Below, in pieces: positions 45,874 to 57,324 of a DNA stretch of 64,000 nt. The DNA is taken from assembly GCA_019166125.1 (NCBI GenBank), contig JAHTBO010000001.1, forward strand, positions 535,066 to 599,065. The letters run 5' to 3'. A program made the position numbers and the translations under genes. The stretch's first letter is position 1. Each line of letters starts with the position of its first letter. The notes under the pieces were generated by a model. That model worked only from the letters and a program-made list of their open reading frames with translations. It searched no databases and was not told where the DNA came from. The DNA is from Alcaligenaceae bacterium CGII-47 (GTDB taxonomy: Bacteria; Pseudomonadota; Gammaproteobacteria; Burkholderiales; Burkholderiaceae_B).

Positions 45874-48405
45874 ATGATAAAGATCGTTATCAAGCGCGAT
45901 GGCAGAAGAGAGCCTTTCACTCCTTCAAAACTTAATGGCTGGGGCGAGTGGGGTGCCAGAACTCTGGGCGAACAAGTGGATTGGCCCTCGGTGGTGCTGG
46001 AAACCGTCACCAATATGCCCGAGGAATGTTCCTCGGAATTTCTACAGATACAGCTCATCAAGCACTGCCTGGATGCCGATACCTGGTCCTACAATCGCAT
46101 GGCAGGACGCCTGTACGCAGCACTGGCACGAAAAGAGCTGAAGGATGTCTGTGGCGGTGTTTTTCCTACCGTGCGCGAGCTACACACTAAGCTGCAGGGC
46201 TTTGGCTATATGGAGCAGCTGGACTATTCAGATGACGAGTACGCGCAGGTCGAGCGCCTTGTCGATCACGATCAGGACTTCAATTACGCCCATTATCAGA
46301 TCCATACGGATCTATCCAAATACGCTATCTCGAACCGGGTCGAAGGTATCCACTACGAGACGCCTCAGTTTGTCTATATACGTATGGCGATGGCGCTGTC
46401 GGTAGATCAGCCGCTGGAACGACGCATGACGGATATCGCGAAATTTTACGAGCATCTGTCAAAAAATCGCCTTAATGCGCCAACACCCAATCACATCAAT
46501 CTGGGCACGCCATTGCGCGGCTATGCCAGTTGCTGCCTCTATGCCGCCAGCGACTCGGCGCGCTCGCTGGCGGTGGGCAATCATATCGCCAACACCATGA
46601 CCTATATGAGTGCCGGCATTGGGTCTTATCTGCAGACCCGCTCGGTCAACGATCCCGTGCGTGGAGGGGTTATTCGACATCAGGGCAAGCTGCCCTACTT
46701 ACGTGCCACCGCTGCAGAGATCAAGGCGAACCTGCAGAATGGCCGCGGCGGGGCCTGCACCAGTTATTTTTCGATCTTTGACCCAGAGATCGATACCCTG
46801 TTGCGCCTTAAGAATCCCATGTCTACCGAGGACAAAAAAATCCGTAGCATGGACTATTCATGGGGGGGTAATCGATTTTTTGCTCGCAAGGTTGCGCGCA
46901 ACGAGGACGTTTTTCTCTTTAACTGTTATACGGCTCCTGATCTCTATGAGGCGCTGTATAGCGCAGATGAGGAACGCTTTGCGACCTTGTATGCGCACTA
47001 CGAGCAGAACCCTCATTTCAAAAAGCACATGATCAATGCGCGCGAGTTATTGATCACCGCGATTAATGAATGGAACGAAACAGGGCGCATCTACGAGCAC
47101 AATATCTACGAGATGAATCATCACACACCCTTTAAGGGCACCATCTACAGCTCCAATCTATGCTCAGAGATCGCCTTGCCCACACAGGCCTACAACCACA
47201 TGACCGAGCTCTACCAAGAGCAGGATGTCTCTTTTGTGGAGTTTGAGGATGATGCAGGCCAGACACATAAGGTGCAGCCTGTCACGGGTTACGTTGACAC
47301 GGTGCGCGGGCGTATTTATCTGGATGATTTGCTTGAAGGTGATGCGCTGGCTGATGGCACCAAGATTGCACGCATCCTGCGTCGCTCCTCGCCCGAAGTC
47401 GCCACCTGCAATTTGGCAGGCATTGTGGTCTCGAATATCGAGTCTGACGAGCAGTACGAAGAGGTTGCCTACTACGCGCTGCTCATGATCGATAAGAGCA
47501 TTCATTTGGCTGAGTATGAGTTGCCGCATATCGGCTTCACCTCTAAAGCACGCTTGAATGCAGGGGTAGGCATTCTTGGCTTAGCGCACCTCATGGCCAA
47601 AAATCACCGTCTCTATACCGACGAACAGGGCAAGCGCTTCGTCCACGAAGTCGCCGAGCGTCATTATTACCATCTGGTTCGCGCCAGTCTGCGACTGGGT
47701 CGCGAGCTGGGTAATGCCCCCTGGATGCATAAGACCAAGTGGCCCCAAGGATGGCTGCCGACTGATACCTACAATCGTAATGTCGACAAGATCACGGCGT
47801 TCGAGAACCGCTATGACTGGGAGACCTTGCGCCAGGAAATTGTGGCCAATGGCGGAATTCGCAACTCGGTTGTCGCGGCACACATGCCCACCGAGACATC
47901 CGCCAATGCCTCAGGCACCACGAATGGCGTGTATCCGATTCGGGAACTGACAATGATTAAGACCGATAACCAGCGGGTGAATTACTGGGCAGCGCCTGAT
48001 GGTGACACGCTTGCCGATTGGTATCAGTCTGCGTGGGATATCCCGGCTCAGGATATGACGGAAGTCTACGCCATCATCCAAAAATGGACCGATCAGGGGA
48101 TTTCGGCTGATTTTTATCGCAAGGTCATTGGGGATGCCTCCATTGAGTCGACCGAAATGATCCAGAACTATTTGTATCGCGTAAAAATGGGGCTGAAATC
48201 CAAGTATTACATGAACCAGAAAACATCGGCTGGAATGAAGCCCGTAGCAAGCTTTGCGTCCGCCATCCAAACCATGACACAGGGACCTGGAGCGGTAGGT
48301 CAGGCGACACCGACAACCTGGCAGGGGCTAACTGACGCCAGGTATGCCTCTGCAGTGGCTGACGATGCTGATGACCCGGTGTGCAATGGTGCCTGCACGC
48401 TGTAG
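45874..48405 (+). CDS. nrdA: Class Ia ribonucleoside-diphosphate reductase, alpha subunit, with extra segment
   Basis: 843 residues from the ATG at 45874 (MIKIVIKRDGRREPF). An in-frame start at 45730 would place the NrdR boxes in the coding region and is rejected. It has an N-terminal ATP-cone, then the catalytic barrel. Active-site residues: Cys220 (YASCCL), Asn428-Cys430-Glu432 (SSNLCSE) and Cys512 (VATCNLAG), with C-terminal redox cysteines Cys837 and Cys841 (CNGAC). Between Cys430 and Cys512 there are 82 residues, versus 23 between the equivalent cysteines in E. coli NrdA, so about 59 residues are extra. The sequence reads closer to phage T4-type NrdA than to E. coli NrdA. Reduces NDPs to dNDPs with NrdB. 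Confidence 0.93.
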   Translation: MIKIVIKRDGRREPFTPSKLNGWGEWGARTLGEQVDWPSVVLETVTNMPEECSSEFLQIQLIKHCLDADTWSYNRMAGRLYAALARKELKDVCGGVFPTVRELHTKLQGFGYMEQLDYSDDEYAQVERLVDHDQDFNYAHYQIHTDLSKYAISNRVEGIHYETPQFVYIRMAMALSVDQPLERRMTDIAKFYEHLSKNRLNAPTPNHINLGTPLRGYASCCLYAASDSARSLAVGNHIANTMTYMSAGIGSYLQTRSVNDPVRGGVIRHQGKLPYLRATAAEIKANLQNGRGGACTSYFSIFDPEIDTLLRLKNPMSTEDKKIRSMDYSWGGNRFFARKVARNEDVFLFNCYTAPDLYEALYSADEERFATLYAHYEQNPHFKKHMINARELLITAINEWNETGRIYEHNIYEMNHHTPFKGTIYSSNLCSEIALPTQAYNHMTELYQEQDVSFVEFEDDAGQTHKVQPVTGYVDTVRGRIYLDDLLEGDALADGTKIARILRRSSPEVATCNLAGIVVSNIESDEQYEEVAYYALLMIDKSIHLAEYELPHIGFTSKARLNAGVGILGLAHLMAKNHRLYTDEQGKRFVHEVAERHYYHLVRASLRLGRELGNAPWMHKTKWPQGWLPTDTYNRNVDKITAFENRYDWETLRQEIVANGGIRNSVVAAHMPTETSANASGTTNGVYPIRELTMIKTDNQRVNYWAAPDGDTLADWYQSAWDIPAQDMTEVYAIIQKWTDQGISADFYRKVIGDASIESTEMIQNYLYRVKMGLKSKYYMNQKTSAGMKPVASFASAIQTMTQGPGAVGQATPTTWQGLTDARYASAVADDADDPVCNGACTL

Positions 48406-48464
48406 ATCCCCATGATCACCGCTCATCAGCCTCGTCAAAATATCTATTTTCGGAACTCAGAACC

Positions 48465-49562
48465 ATGACTGAAAACGTCTTTAATTACCAAAAAGAAGAC
48501 TATGCCAAGCCCTTGCTATTCTTGGGAGAAAAGCAGGGCCTGTTTGACACCATCAATCGTCACTACCCGGAGATCTGGGCGCTCTACAAAACCCAAAAAT
48601 CTCTCGATTGGGACGAGAATGAGTTCGACTATTCCTCGTGCAATGCGGACTTCAAGAACTGCGATCGGTCCACTTATGACATGATGATCAAGACGCTCGC
48701 CTGGCAGTGGGAGGCAGATAGCGTGGCCTCGCGTGCCATTGCCCCCGTGCTGGCCCCTTTCATCACGTCCTCCGAGCTCTGGGCCGCTTGGCAGCGTATC
48801 TCGGACAACGAGGTCGTCCACGCAGCCACCTATTCCGAGATCGTGCGCAACTCGTTCGATGATCCGGCTGCGATCATTGACGAAATCCTGAGTGTGGAGC
48901 AGGCACATGCCAGACTGTCGCGTGTCGTCACTGCTTTTAATGATGGCTTTAAAGCTTCGCATCAGTATGCATTGGGACAACTGCCCAATGATCAAAATAC
49001 CTATAACGCTATATTTAAGATGGTGGTCGCGTTGTATTGCATGGAGCGTATACAGTTCATGGCGTCGTTTGCCGTGACGTTTGCGATATGTGATACGGGG
49101 ATGTTTCAGCCGATAGGTAAGGCGATCCAAAAGATCGCCCAAGACGAGCTGGAAGTCCATGCTGAACTTGATCGTGTTGTTTTGCAAAATGAGCTGACGA
49201 CTGCGCGCGGGCGCCTCGCTTTTTCACAGTGCCGGGCAGACATCGAGCAGATGATCGCCGAGGTGATCGACAGCGAGCTGCAGTGGATTGAGTACCTGTT
49301 CTCCGAGGGGCGGGAACTGGTGGGCATGAACGCTGACCGGCTCGCGGCCTGGACGCTGTTTTGCGCGAGGGATGTCTATCACACCTTGGGCATCCAGACT
49401 GATCGGTATACGTTTCCGCACCTCAATCCACTCAAATACATGGAAAAGTGGCTGAATATCAGCAAAACACAGGCGTCGCCGCAGGAGCAGGACATCGCCG
49501 CCTATAAGGTTGGTGTCATGCGCAGAACCGACGAAGGCGTTATTTTTGATGCAGAGTTTTGA
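48465..49562 (+). CDS. nrdB: Class Ia ribonucleoside-diphosphate reductase, beta subunit
   Basis: 365 residues from the ATG at 48465. Diiron ligands and radical tyrosine are present: Asp85 (WEADS), Glu116 and His119 (DNEVVHAATYSEI), the radical Tyr123, a Glu in YCMERIQF, and Glu/His in IAQDELEVHAEL. The positions are one higher than in E. coli NrdB. It supplies the tyrosyl radical to NrdA. It follows nrdA by 59 nt and shares its regulation. Neither a glutaredoxin nor an nrdI-type gene accompanies it. Confidence 0.95.
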   Translation: MTENVFNYQKEDYAKPLLFLGEKQGLFDTINRHYPEIWALYKTQKSLDWDENEFDYSSCNADFKNCDRSTYDMMIKTLAWQWEADSVASRAIAPVLAPFITSSELWAAWQRISDNEVVHAATYSEIVRNSFDDPAAIIDEILSVEQAHARLSRVVTAFNDGFKASHQYALGQLPNDQNTYNAIFKMVVALYCMERIQFMASFAVTFAICDTGMFQPIGKAIQKIAQDELEVHAELDRVVLQNELTTARGRLAFSQCRADIEQMIAEVIDSELQWIEYLFSEGRELVGMNADRLAAWTLFCARDVYHTLGIQTDRYTFPHLNPLKYMEKWLNISKTQASPQEQDIAAYKVGVMRRTDEGVIFDAEF

Positions 49563-52053
<2,491 letters not shown>

Positions 52054-52057
<4 letters not shown>

Positions 52058-53412
52058 TGGGACTGTTCATAATCAAAATGCCGGATATTGGCGAAGGAAT
52101 TGCTGAGGTCGAGCTCGTTGAGTGGCATGTTCAGGCGGGGGATCAGGTCCTCGAGGATCAGGTGCTCGCCGATGTCATGACCGATAAGGCGACGGTACAG
52201 GTGCCTTCATCCGTGCACGGCAAGGTCGTTGCGCTGGGCGGGAAGGTGGGCGAGGTGATGGCGGTGGGCAGTGAGCTCATCCGCATCGAGGTGCAAGGCG
52301 AAGGCAATCTGGACCGGCAGCCCGCCTCCCCTCGTGGGTCGGTGGGGCAAACAACGGTTGCTGCAGCGCGCGCGCCAGGACCCATAGCGGCCCCCTCGGT
52401 TGCGGCTGAAGTGGATGCGGATGATGAGGCCGCCCCGACTCCGACCCCTGTTCCGACTCCGCCGCAGCCCATCGTGCCTCCTGTAGCGGCAAGCGCGCCT
52501 GTGGCGATTAGTGCGCCAGCGCGCCCTGATGGACAACGCCCGCTGGCTTCGCCGGCAGTGCGACGTCGTGCCTGGGATTTAGGCGTGGCCTTGCAATATG
52601 TGCCGGGTAGTGGTCCGGCAGGTCGAATCACACAGGGTGACCTGGATGCCTGGCTGGCTCGGGATCGCAATGACACGTCGAACCGCACAAGCGCATCGCT
52701 CTATAACGCTCATGATGAGGAAACTCAAATTCCAGTGCTTGGTCTGCGTCGCAAGATCGCCCAAAAGATGCAGGAGTCCAAACGACGTATTCCACACTTC
52801 ACGTATGTCGAGGAGATCGACGTCACTGAGCTGGAAAACTTACGTCAGCGGCTCAATGCACAGTACAGCACGCAGCGCGGTAAGCTCACGCTCCTGCCGT
52901 TTCTTGCACGTGCTATGGTGCTGGCCATCCGCGAGTTCCCCCAGATCAATGCCCGCTTTGATGATGAGGCGGGTGTGGTGACGCAGTACGGGGCCGTACA
53001 CCTGGGGGTTGCTGCACAAACCCCAGGGGGGCTAATGGTGCCAGTAGTGCGTCATGCAGAGACTCTGGATATGTGGTCTTGCGCTGCTGAGGTGGCGCGT
53101 CTGGCTGATGCTGCACGCGCAGGCAAGGCGGCTCGTGATGAACTCACGGGCTCCACGATCACGCTCACCAGCCTGGGGCCTCTGGGCGGTATTGTTTCGA
53201 CACCCGTGATCAATTATCCCGAGGTGGCGATTATCGGGGTTAATCGCGTGGTAGAGCGGCCCGTATTTGTTGGCGGCAATGTGGTCGCACGTAAGCTCAT
53301 GAACCTATCGTCTTCCTTTGATCACCGCGTGGTGGATGGGTTGCATGCCGCCGAATTTATACAGTGCATTCGGCGCCATCTGGAATGCCCTGCCTTGTTG
53401 TTTGTGGAGTAA
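52054..53412 (+). CDS. bkdB: Branched-chain 2-oxoacid dehydrogenase E2 (dihydrolipoamide acyltransferase)
   Basis: 452 residues. Order: lipoyl domain with Lys45 in [11 protein letters not shown]; Ala/Pro-rich linker (residues about 95-165); peripheral subunit-binding domain ([15 protein letters not shown] to [10 protein letters not shown]); catalytic domain ending [15 protein letters not shown]. It transfers the acyl group from lipoamide to CoA. Followed after 2 nt by lpdV. Confidence 0.95.
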
Positions 53413-53414
53413 GC

Positions 53415-54827
53415 ATGGCGACGCAAAACACGACCCTATTGATTATTGGTGGCGGCCCGGGCGGCTATGTGGCGGCGATTCGAGCCGGACAGCTTGGCAT
53501 TCCTACGATTCTTATCGAGGGCGCAACACCGGGTGGGACGTGCCTGAATATAGGTTGTATTCCATCCAAAGCCCTGATTCACGTTGCCAACGAGTTCCAT
53601 GCGTTGCAGGCTTATGCCGCTGACTCGGTCCTGGGCATTCAGGCGCAGGCGCCCGTTATTGATATTGCACGCAGCGTGGCGTGGAAGGACGGTATCGTCA
53701 AACGCCTGACAGGCGGTGTCGCCGCATTGCTAAAAAAACATCAGGTCACTGTGATCTCGGGTTGGGCGCGGATTGTTGATGGCAAGACCATTGATGTAGA
53801 GGTGCCCGCCGTCAAGGGTGGACGCACCCAGATGCAACGTATTCGTTGTGAACATCTTGTTCTGGCAACGGGTTCAGAGCCAGTTGAATTGCCGTTCATG
53901 CCATTTGGCAAGCAGGTCATTACTTCAACTGAGGCGCTCTCACCCAAAAAATTACCAAAACGCCTGGCTGTGGTGGGCGGAGGCTATATCGGCCTGGAGC
54001 TGGGCACGGTCTATCGCAAGCTCGGCGTTGATGTGGATATTATCGAGGCGCAGTCACGCATCCTTCCCAGCTACGATGCAGACTTGGTCAAACCTGTGGA
54101 GATCGCCTTAAGGGCCATGGGTGTTTCTATCCATACCGCGACACGTGTACTGGGCTTGAGCGAAGACGGAAAAGGGGTCCGTGTGCAGGGCACCGAGGGT
54201 GCGCAGCGCATCGTGGCCGCAGACCAGGTGCTGGTGGCCGTAGGACGTCGCCCGCGCAGTCGAGGGTTCGGCCTCAGTACACTGATGCTCGATATGGAGG
54301 GCTTGGCAGTGCGCATTGATGATCAATGCCGTACCTCCATGCGTAATATTTGGGCGATTGGCGACTTGACAGGCGAGCCCATGCTGGCGCATCGGGCCAT
54401 GGCTCAGGGCGAGATGGTAGCGGAAATTATCGCGGGTCATACTCGACGTTTTGTCCCCGCCTCGATGCCTGCCGTGTGTTTTACTGATCCAGAGATCGCC
54501 TGCGCAGGCTTGTCGCCAGAGCAGGCGCGGGAAGCCGGGCTGGACGTGATTGAGGCGAGCTTTCCGTTCGCCGCTAATGGTCGGGCTATGACCTTGCAGA
54601 GCACAGATGGCTTTGTGAGGGTTGTCGCCCGGCATGATAATCATCTGATTCTGGGATGGCAGGCAGTCGGGCGGGGCGTCTCGGAGTTGAGTGCGGCATT
54701 TTCCCAATCAATAGAGATGGGAGCGTGTCTGGAGGATGTCGCAGGTACGATTCACGCGCATCCTACGTTGGGCGAGGCAGTCCAGGAGGCTGCATTGCGT
54801 GCCTTGGGCCGAGCGGTACACATTTAA
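53415..54827 (+). CDS. lpdV: Dihydrolipoamide dehydrogenase, E3 of the Bkd complex
   Basis: 470 residues from the ATG at 53415. FAD site [18 protein letters not shown], redox disulfide Cys43-Cys48 ([13 protein letters not shown]), NAD site [18 protein letters not shown] motif WAIGDLTG, and active-site His-Glu in [13 protein letters not shown]. It reoxidises the lipoyl group of BkdB. Last gene of the bkd operon. Confidence 0.96.
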   Translation: MATQNTTLLIIGGGPGGYVAAIRAGQLGIPTILIEGATPGGTCLNIGCIPSKALIHVANEFHALQAYAADSVLGIQAQAPVIDIARSVAWKDGIVKRLTGGVAALLKKHQVTVISGWARIVDGKTIDVEVPAVKGGRTQMQRIRCEHLVLATGSEPVELPFMPFGKQVITSTEALSPKKLPKRLAVVGGGYIGLELGTVYRKLGVDVDIIEAQSRILPSYDADLVKPVEIALRAMGVSIHTATRVLGLSEDGKGVRVQGTEGAQRIVAADQVLVAVGRRPRSRGFGLSTLMLDMEGLAVRIDDQCRTSMRNIWAIGDLTGEPMLAHRAMAQGEMVAEIIAGHTRRFVPASMPAVCFTDPEIACAGLSPEQAREAGLDVIEASFPFAANGRAMTLQSTDGFVRVVARHDNHLILGWQAVGRGVSELSAAFSQSIEMGACLEDVAGTIHAHPTLGEAVQEAALRALGRAVHI

Positions 54828-54916
54828 GTCCCGCCTGGCGGGTCAAATAGCGGCAATGTCGGGACGTGCGCCAGACCGCTACAATCAAGGCATTCACTCA
54901 ATATTCGAGGATCCCT

Positions 54917-55855
54917 ATGAATGCTTCGTCAAATGCCACAGAACCCCGCCTGGATTATGTGACCTGCGTAAGCCCTGCGGGTACGCATCGCATGGCGTAC
55001 TGGGAGTGGGGTGACCCCACAAACGATCATGTCATATTATGTGTCCATGGCTTGACCCGTACCGGACGTGACTTTGATCTTTTGGCGCAGGCCTTGGCGA
55101 CGAACGCGCGTGTGGTTTGTCCGGACGTGGTGGGTCGTGGACGCTCGGATTGGTTGATCGATCCGATGTCCTACGCGATTCCGCAGTATGCCGCTGATAT
55201 GATTGTGCTGATCGCCCGTTTGCGCCCCGCACGGCTAGACTGGGTGGGGACCTCCATGGGGGGGCTGATTGGTTTGGGCGTGGCGGGCATGTTGGCAGCT
55301 TCGCCCGCGCTACGTCCGAATCGCGAGCCTTGGGGTTTAGGGGCTGCGGCTGATATCCCCTTGGATAAAATGGTCCTAAACGATATCGGGCCCGTATTGC
55401 AAATGGATGGGCTGGGGCGTATTGGCGAGTATGTCGGCGCGCCCGTTCAGTTTGACAGTTTTGCGCAGGCTGTAGATTATGTACGAGAGACTTCAGCGAG
55501 CTTTGGCGTGCATGACCAGGCGGGCTGGGAAGCACTCACGCAGCACGTATTCAATGAGCAGGATAGTCATTGGATTAAGCACTATGATCTACGTATGAGT
55601 CAGGCTTTTGCGGCACAGACCCCCGAACTCATGCGTGCTGCCGAGCATATTCTATGGCAGGCATACGAGCATTTGCCCGGTGAGGTGTTGATTGTGCGCG
55701 GCGAGCAGTCTGATCTGCTAAGCGTGGCGGACACGCAGTCCATGCTCGAGCGCAACCATAGATCGAAGTTACACGAGATCAAGGGGGTAGGGCATGCACC
55801 GACTTTGCGATCAGCAGAGCAAATCCAGCCTATCCAGCAGTTTTTACATGCCTGA
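54917..55855 (+). CDS. Alpha/beta-fold hydrolase
   Basis: 312 residues from the ATG at 54917 (MNASSNATEPRLDY), preceded by GAGGA. Oxyanion region CVHGLTRTGRDFD, acid and turn VVGRGRSDWL, nucleophile elbow VGTSMGG (Ser), and a C-terminal His in KGVGHAPTL. The substrate is unknown. A TACAAT at 54880-54885 may be a -10 element. It lies 90 nt after lpdV and upstream of a PHP gene and greB. Typical range for the family; role could be esterase or lactonase. Confidence 0.85.
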   Translation: MNASSNATEPRLDYVTCVSPAGTHRMAYWEWGDPTNDHVILCVHGLTRTGRDFDLLAQALATNARVVCPDVVGRGRSDWLIDPMSYAIPQYAADMIVLIARLRPARLDWVGTSMGGLIGLGVAGMLAASPALRPNREPWGLGAAADIPLDKMVLNDIGPVLQMDGLGRIGEYVGAPVQFDSFAQAVDYVRETSASFGVHDQAGWEALTQHVFNEQDSHWIKHYDLRMSQAFAAQTPELMRAAEHILWQAYEHLPGEVLIVRGEQSDLLSVADTQSMLERNHRSKLHEIKGVGHAPTLRSAEQIQPIQQFLHA

Positions 55856-55892
55856 TACCCCCTGGGGTTGAGGCAATAAATGAGGTATCACC

Positions 55893-56720
55893 ATCAATAT
55901 AGATTTACATAGTCATTCCATTCAATCCGATGGCTTAATGTGTCCTGCCGAGGTCGCCGCCCGTGCACATAATAACGGCGTGGATGTCTGGGCGCTAAGT
56001 GATCATGATGAACTCTCTGGTCTACCTGAAGCCGCGCAGACGGCGCAGGAACTGGGCTTACAGTTCATTCCCGGCGTTGAAATATCCGCCACGTTCTGCG
56101 AGAAGACCGTGCATATTCTTGGCTTGAATATCGATCCTCAACACGAGGGCTTAGGTCGCGGTCTGGAATTGGTCCGTGCAAGCCGTATGGTACGTGCGCG
56201 CCAGATCGATGAACGCTTGCAGGCCCTGGGCCTGGGTGAGTGCTATGCTGGCGCCCTGACGTATGCAGGCAATCCTGATTTATTGAGTCGGGCGCATTTT
56301 GCACGGTATCTCCACGAGATCGGGGCTTGTCGCAGTGTGCAAAAAGCTTTTGACAAATACTTGGGTGAGGGACGCGCAGCGTATGTGCCAGTACAGTGGG
56401 TGAGTCTGGCACAGTCTGTGGAATGGATTCAGGCCTCAGGAGGCAAGGCGGTGATTGCTCATCCTGGACGCTATAAATACACGGCGGCGCAATTTGATGC
56501 CTTATTTGAGGACTTCAAGGCCTTGGGCGGCGAGGGGATCGAGGTGATCACAGGAGGTCATACGCCACGCCAGTATGTCGAGTATGCGCAGGTCGCTCGA
56601 CATTATGGCTTTGAGGGCTCGCGCGGCTCGGACTTTCATGGACTGGAGAGTCGGATAGACCTGGGCAGGCTACCAGATTTGCCCGCTGATCTGACGCCAG
56701 TCTGGCGCGATTGGTTGTAG
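55893..56720 (+). CDS. PHP-domain phosphoesterase (YciV/RNase AM-like), apparent AUC start
   Basis: 275 residues if initiation is at ATC 55893. The reading frame from 55887 reads ITINIDLHSHSIQSDGL before the first ATG (55938). The metal-binding HxH (HSH) lies upstream of that ATG, so a start at 55938 would remove a catalytic motif. In-frame codons upstream are TGA at 55881, then GGT ATC ACC ATC AAT ATA; none is ATG, GTG or TTG. TGAGGT (55881-55886) is a plausible SD for ATC 55893. The rest is typical of the family: WALSDHDELSG, GVEISAT, VIAHPGRY, EVITGGHT and GSDFHG. Members such as YciV degrade RNA 5-prime ends or AMP-derivatives. It is either non-AUG initiated, or has a start mutation or sequence error. 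Confidence 0.8.
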   Translation: MNIDLHSHSIQSDGLMCPAEVAARAHNNGVDVWALSDHDELSGLPEAAQTAQELGLQFIPGVEISATFCEKTVHILGLNIDPQHEGLGRGLELVRASRMVRARQIDERLQALGLGECYAGALTYAGNPDLLSRAHFARYLHEIGACRSVQKAFDKYLGEGRAAYVPVQWVSLAQSVEWIQASGGKAVIAHPGRYKYTAAQFDALFEDFKALGGEGIEVITGGHTPRQYVEYAQVARHYGFEGSRGSDFHGLESRIDLGRLPDLPADLTPVWRDWL

Positions 56721-56730
56721 GAGAGCGTTG

Positions 56731-57285
56731 ATGAACAAGGCCTTTGTACGAGAGTCCGATGACGCTGAAGACGAGGATGATGCGCCCGAGGTGCATGCCT
56801 TGCCAGCTGGCTCAAAAAACTATATGACGGTGCAAGGTCATCGGGCCTTGCGTGATGAGTTGACTCGTTTGCTGAATGTCGAGCGCCCTGAGGTCGTGCA
56901 GGTCGTATCTTGGGCAGCATCCAACGGGGATCGCTCCGAGAACGGCGACTACATATATGGTAAGAAGCGCCTGCGCGAGATTGATCGTCGGATGCGTTTT
57001 CTGACAAAGCGCTTAGAGATGGCCGAGGTGGTGGATCCGGCGACTCAGCCGAATAAGGATCAGGTATTCTTTGGTGCGACGGTCCACTACAGCGATCAGA
57101 GGGGGGCTGAGTTTCGCGTCACGATCGTGGGCGTGGATGAGGCTGAGCCGCTGGCCGGGCGCATCAGTTGGGTGTCGCCAGTGGCGCGCGCACTGTTGAA
57201 GGCGCATGAGGGGGATACGGTGAGCCTGCGCACGCCTGCGGGTAAGGACGAGCTCGATGTGCTCGAGATTACGTATCCTGGCTAA
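56731..57285 (+). CDS. greB: Transcription elongation factor GreB
   Basis: 184 residues from the ATG at 56731, with GGAGAG upstream. An N-terminal coiled coil (tip region WAASNGDRSENGDYIYGKKRLREID) is followed by an FKBP-like C-terminal domain (FFGATVHYSDQRG, GRISWVSPVARALLKAHEGD). The acidic N-terminal tail (SDDAEDEDDAPE) is longer than in E. coli GreB. GreB stimulates RNA cleavage in backtracked RNA polymerase. It lies 10 nt after the PHP gene. Confidence 0.95.
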   Translation: MNKAFVRESDDAEDEDDAPEVHALPAGSKNYMTVQGHRALRDELTRLLNVERPEVVQVVSWAASNGDRSENGDYIYGKKRLREIDRRMRFLTKRLEMAEVVDPATQPNKDQVFFGATVHYSDQRGAEFRVTIVGVDEAEPLAGRISWVSPVARALLKAHEGDTVSLRTPAGKDELDVLEITYPG

Positions 57286-57324
57286 AATAGCGAATTCCCC
57301 TTGTCACTCTAGCTGGTCTCTCAC

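Noticed and set aside
47182-47397. Intein in NrdA
   Set aside because: The extra segment is only about 59 residues, below the minimum intein size, and lacks splicing motifs (N-terminal Cys/Ser block and C-terminal HN).
48516-49187. Antisense open frame of 223 codons within nrdB
   Set aside because: Mirror of a conserved gene with all its diiron ligands; no domain visible.
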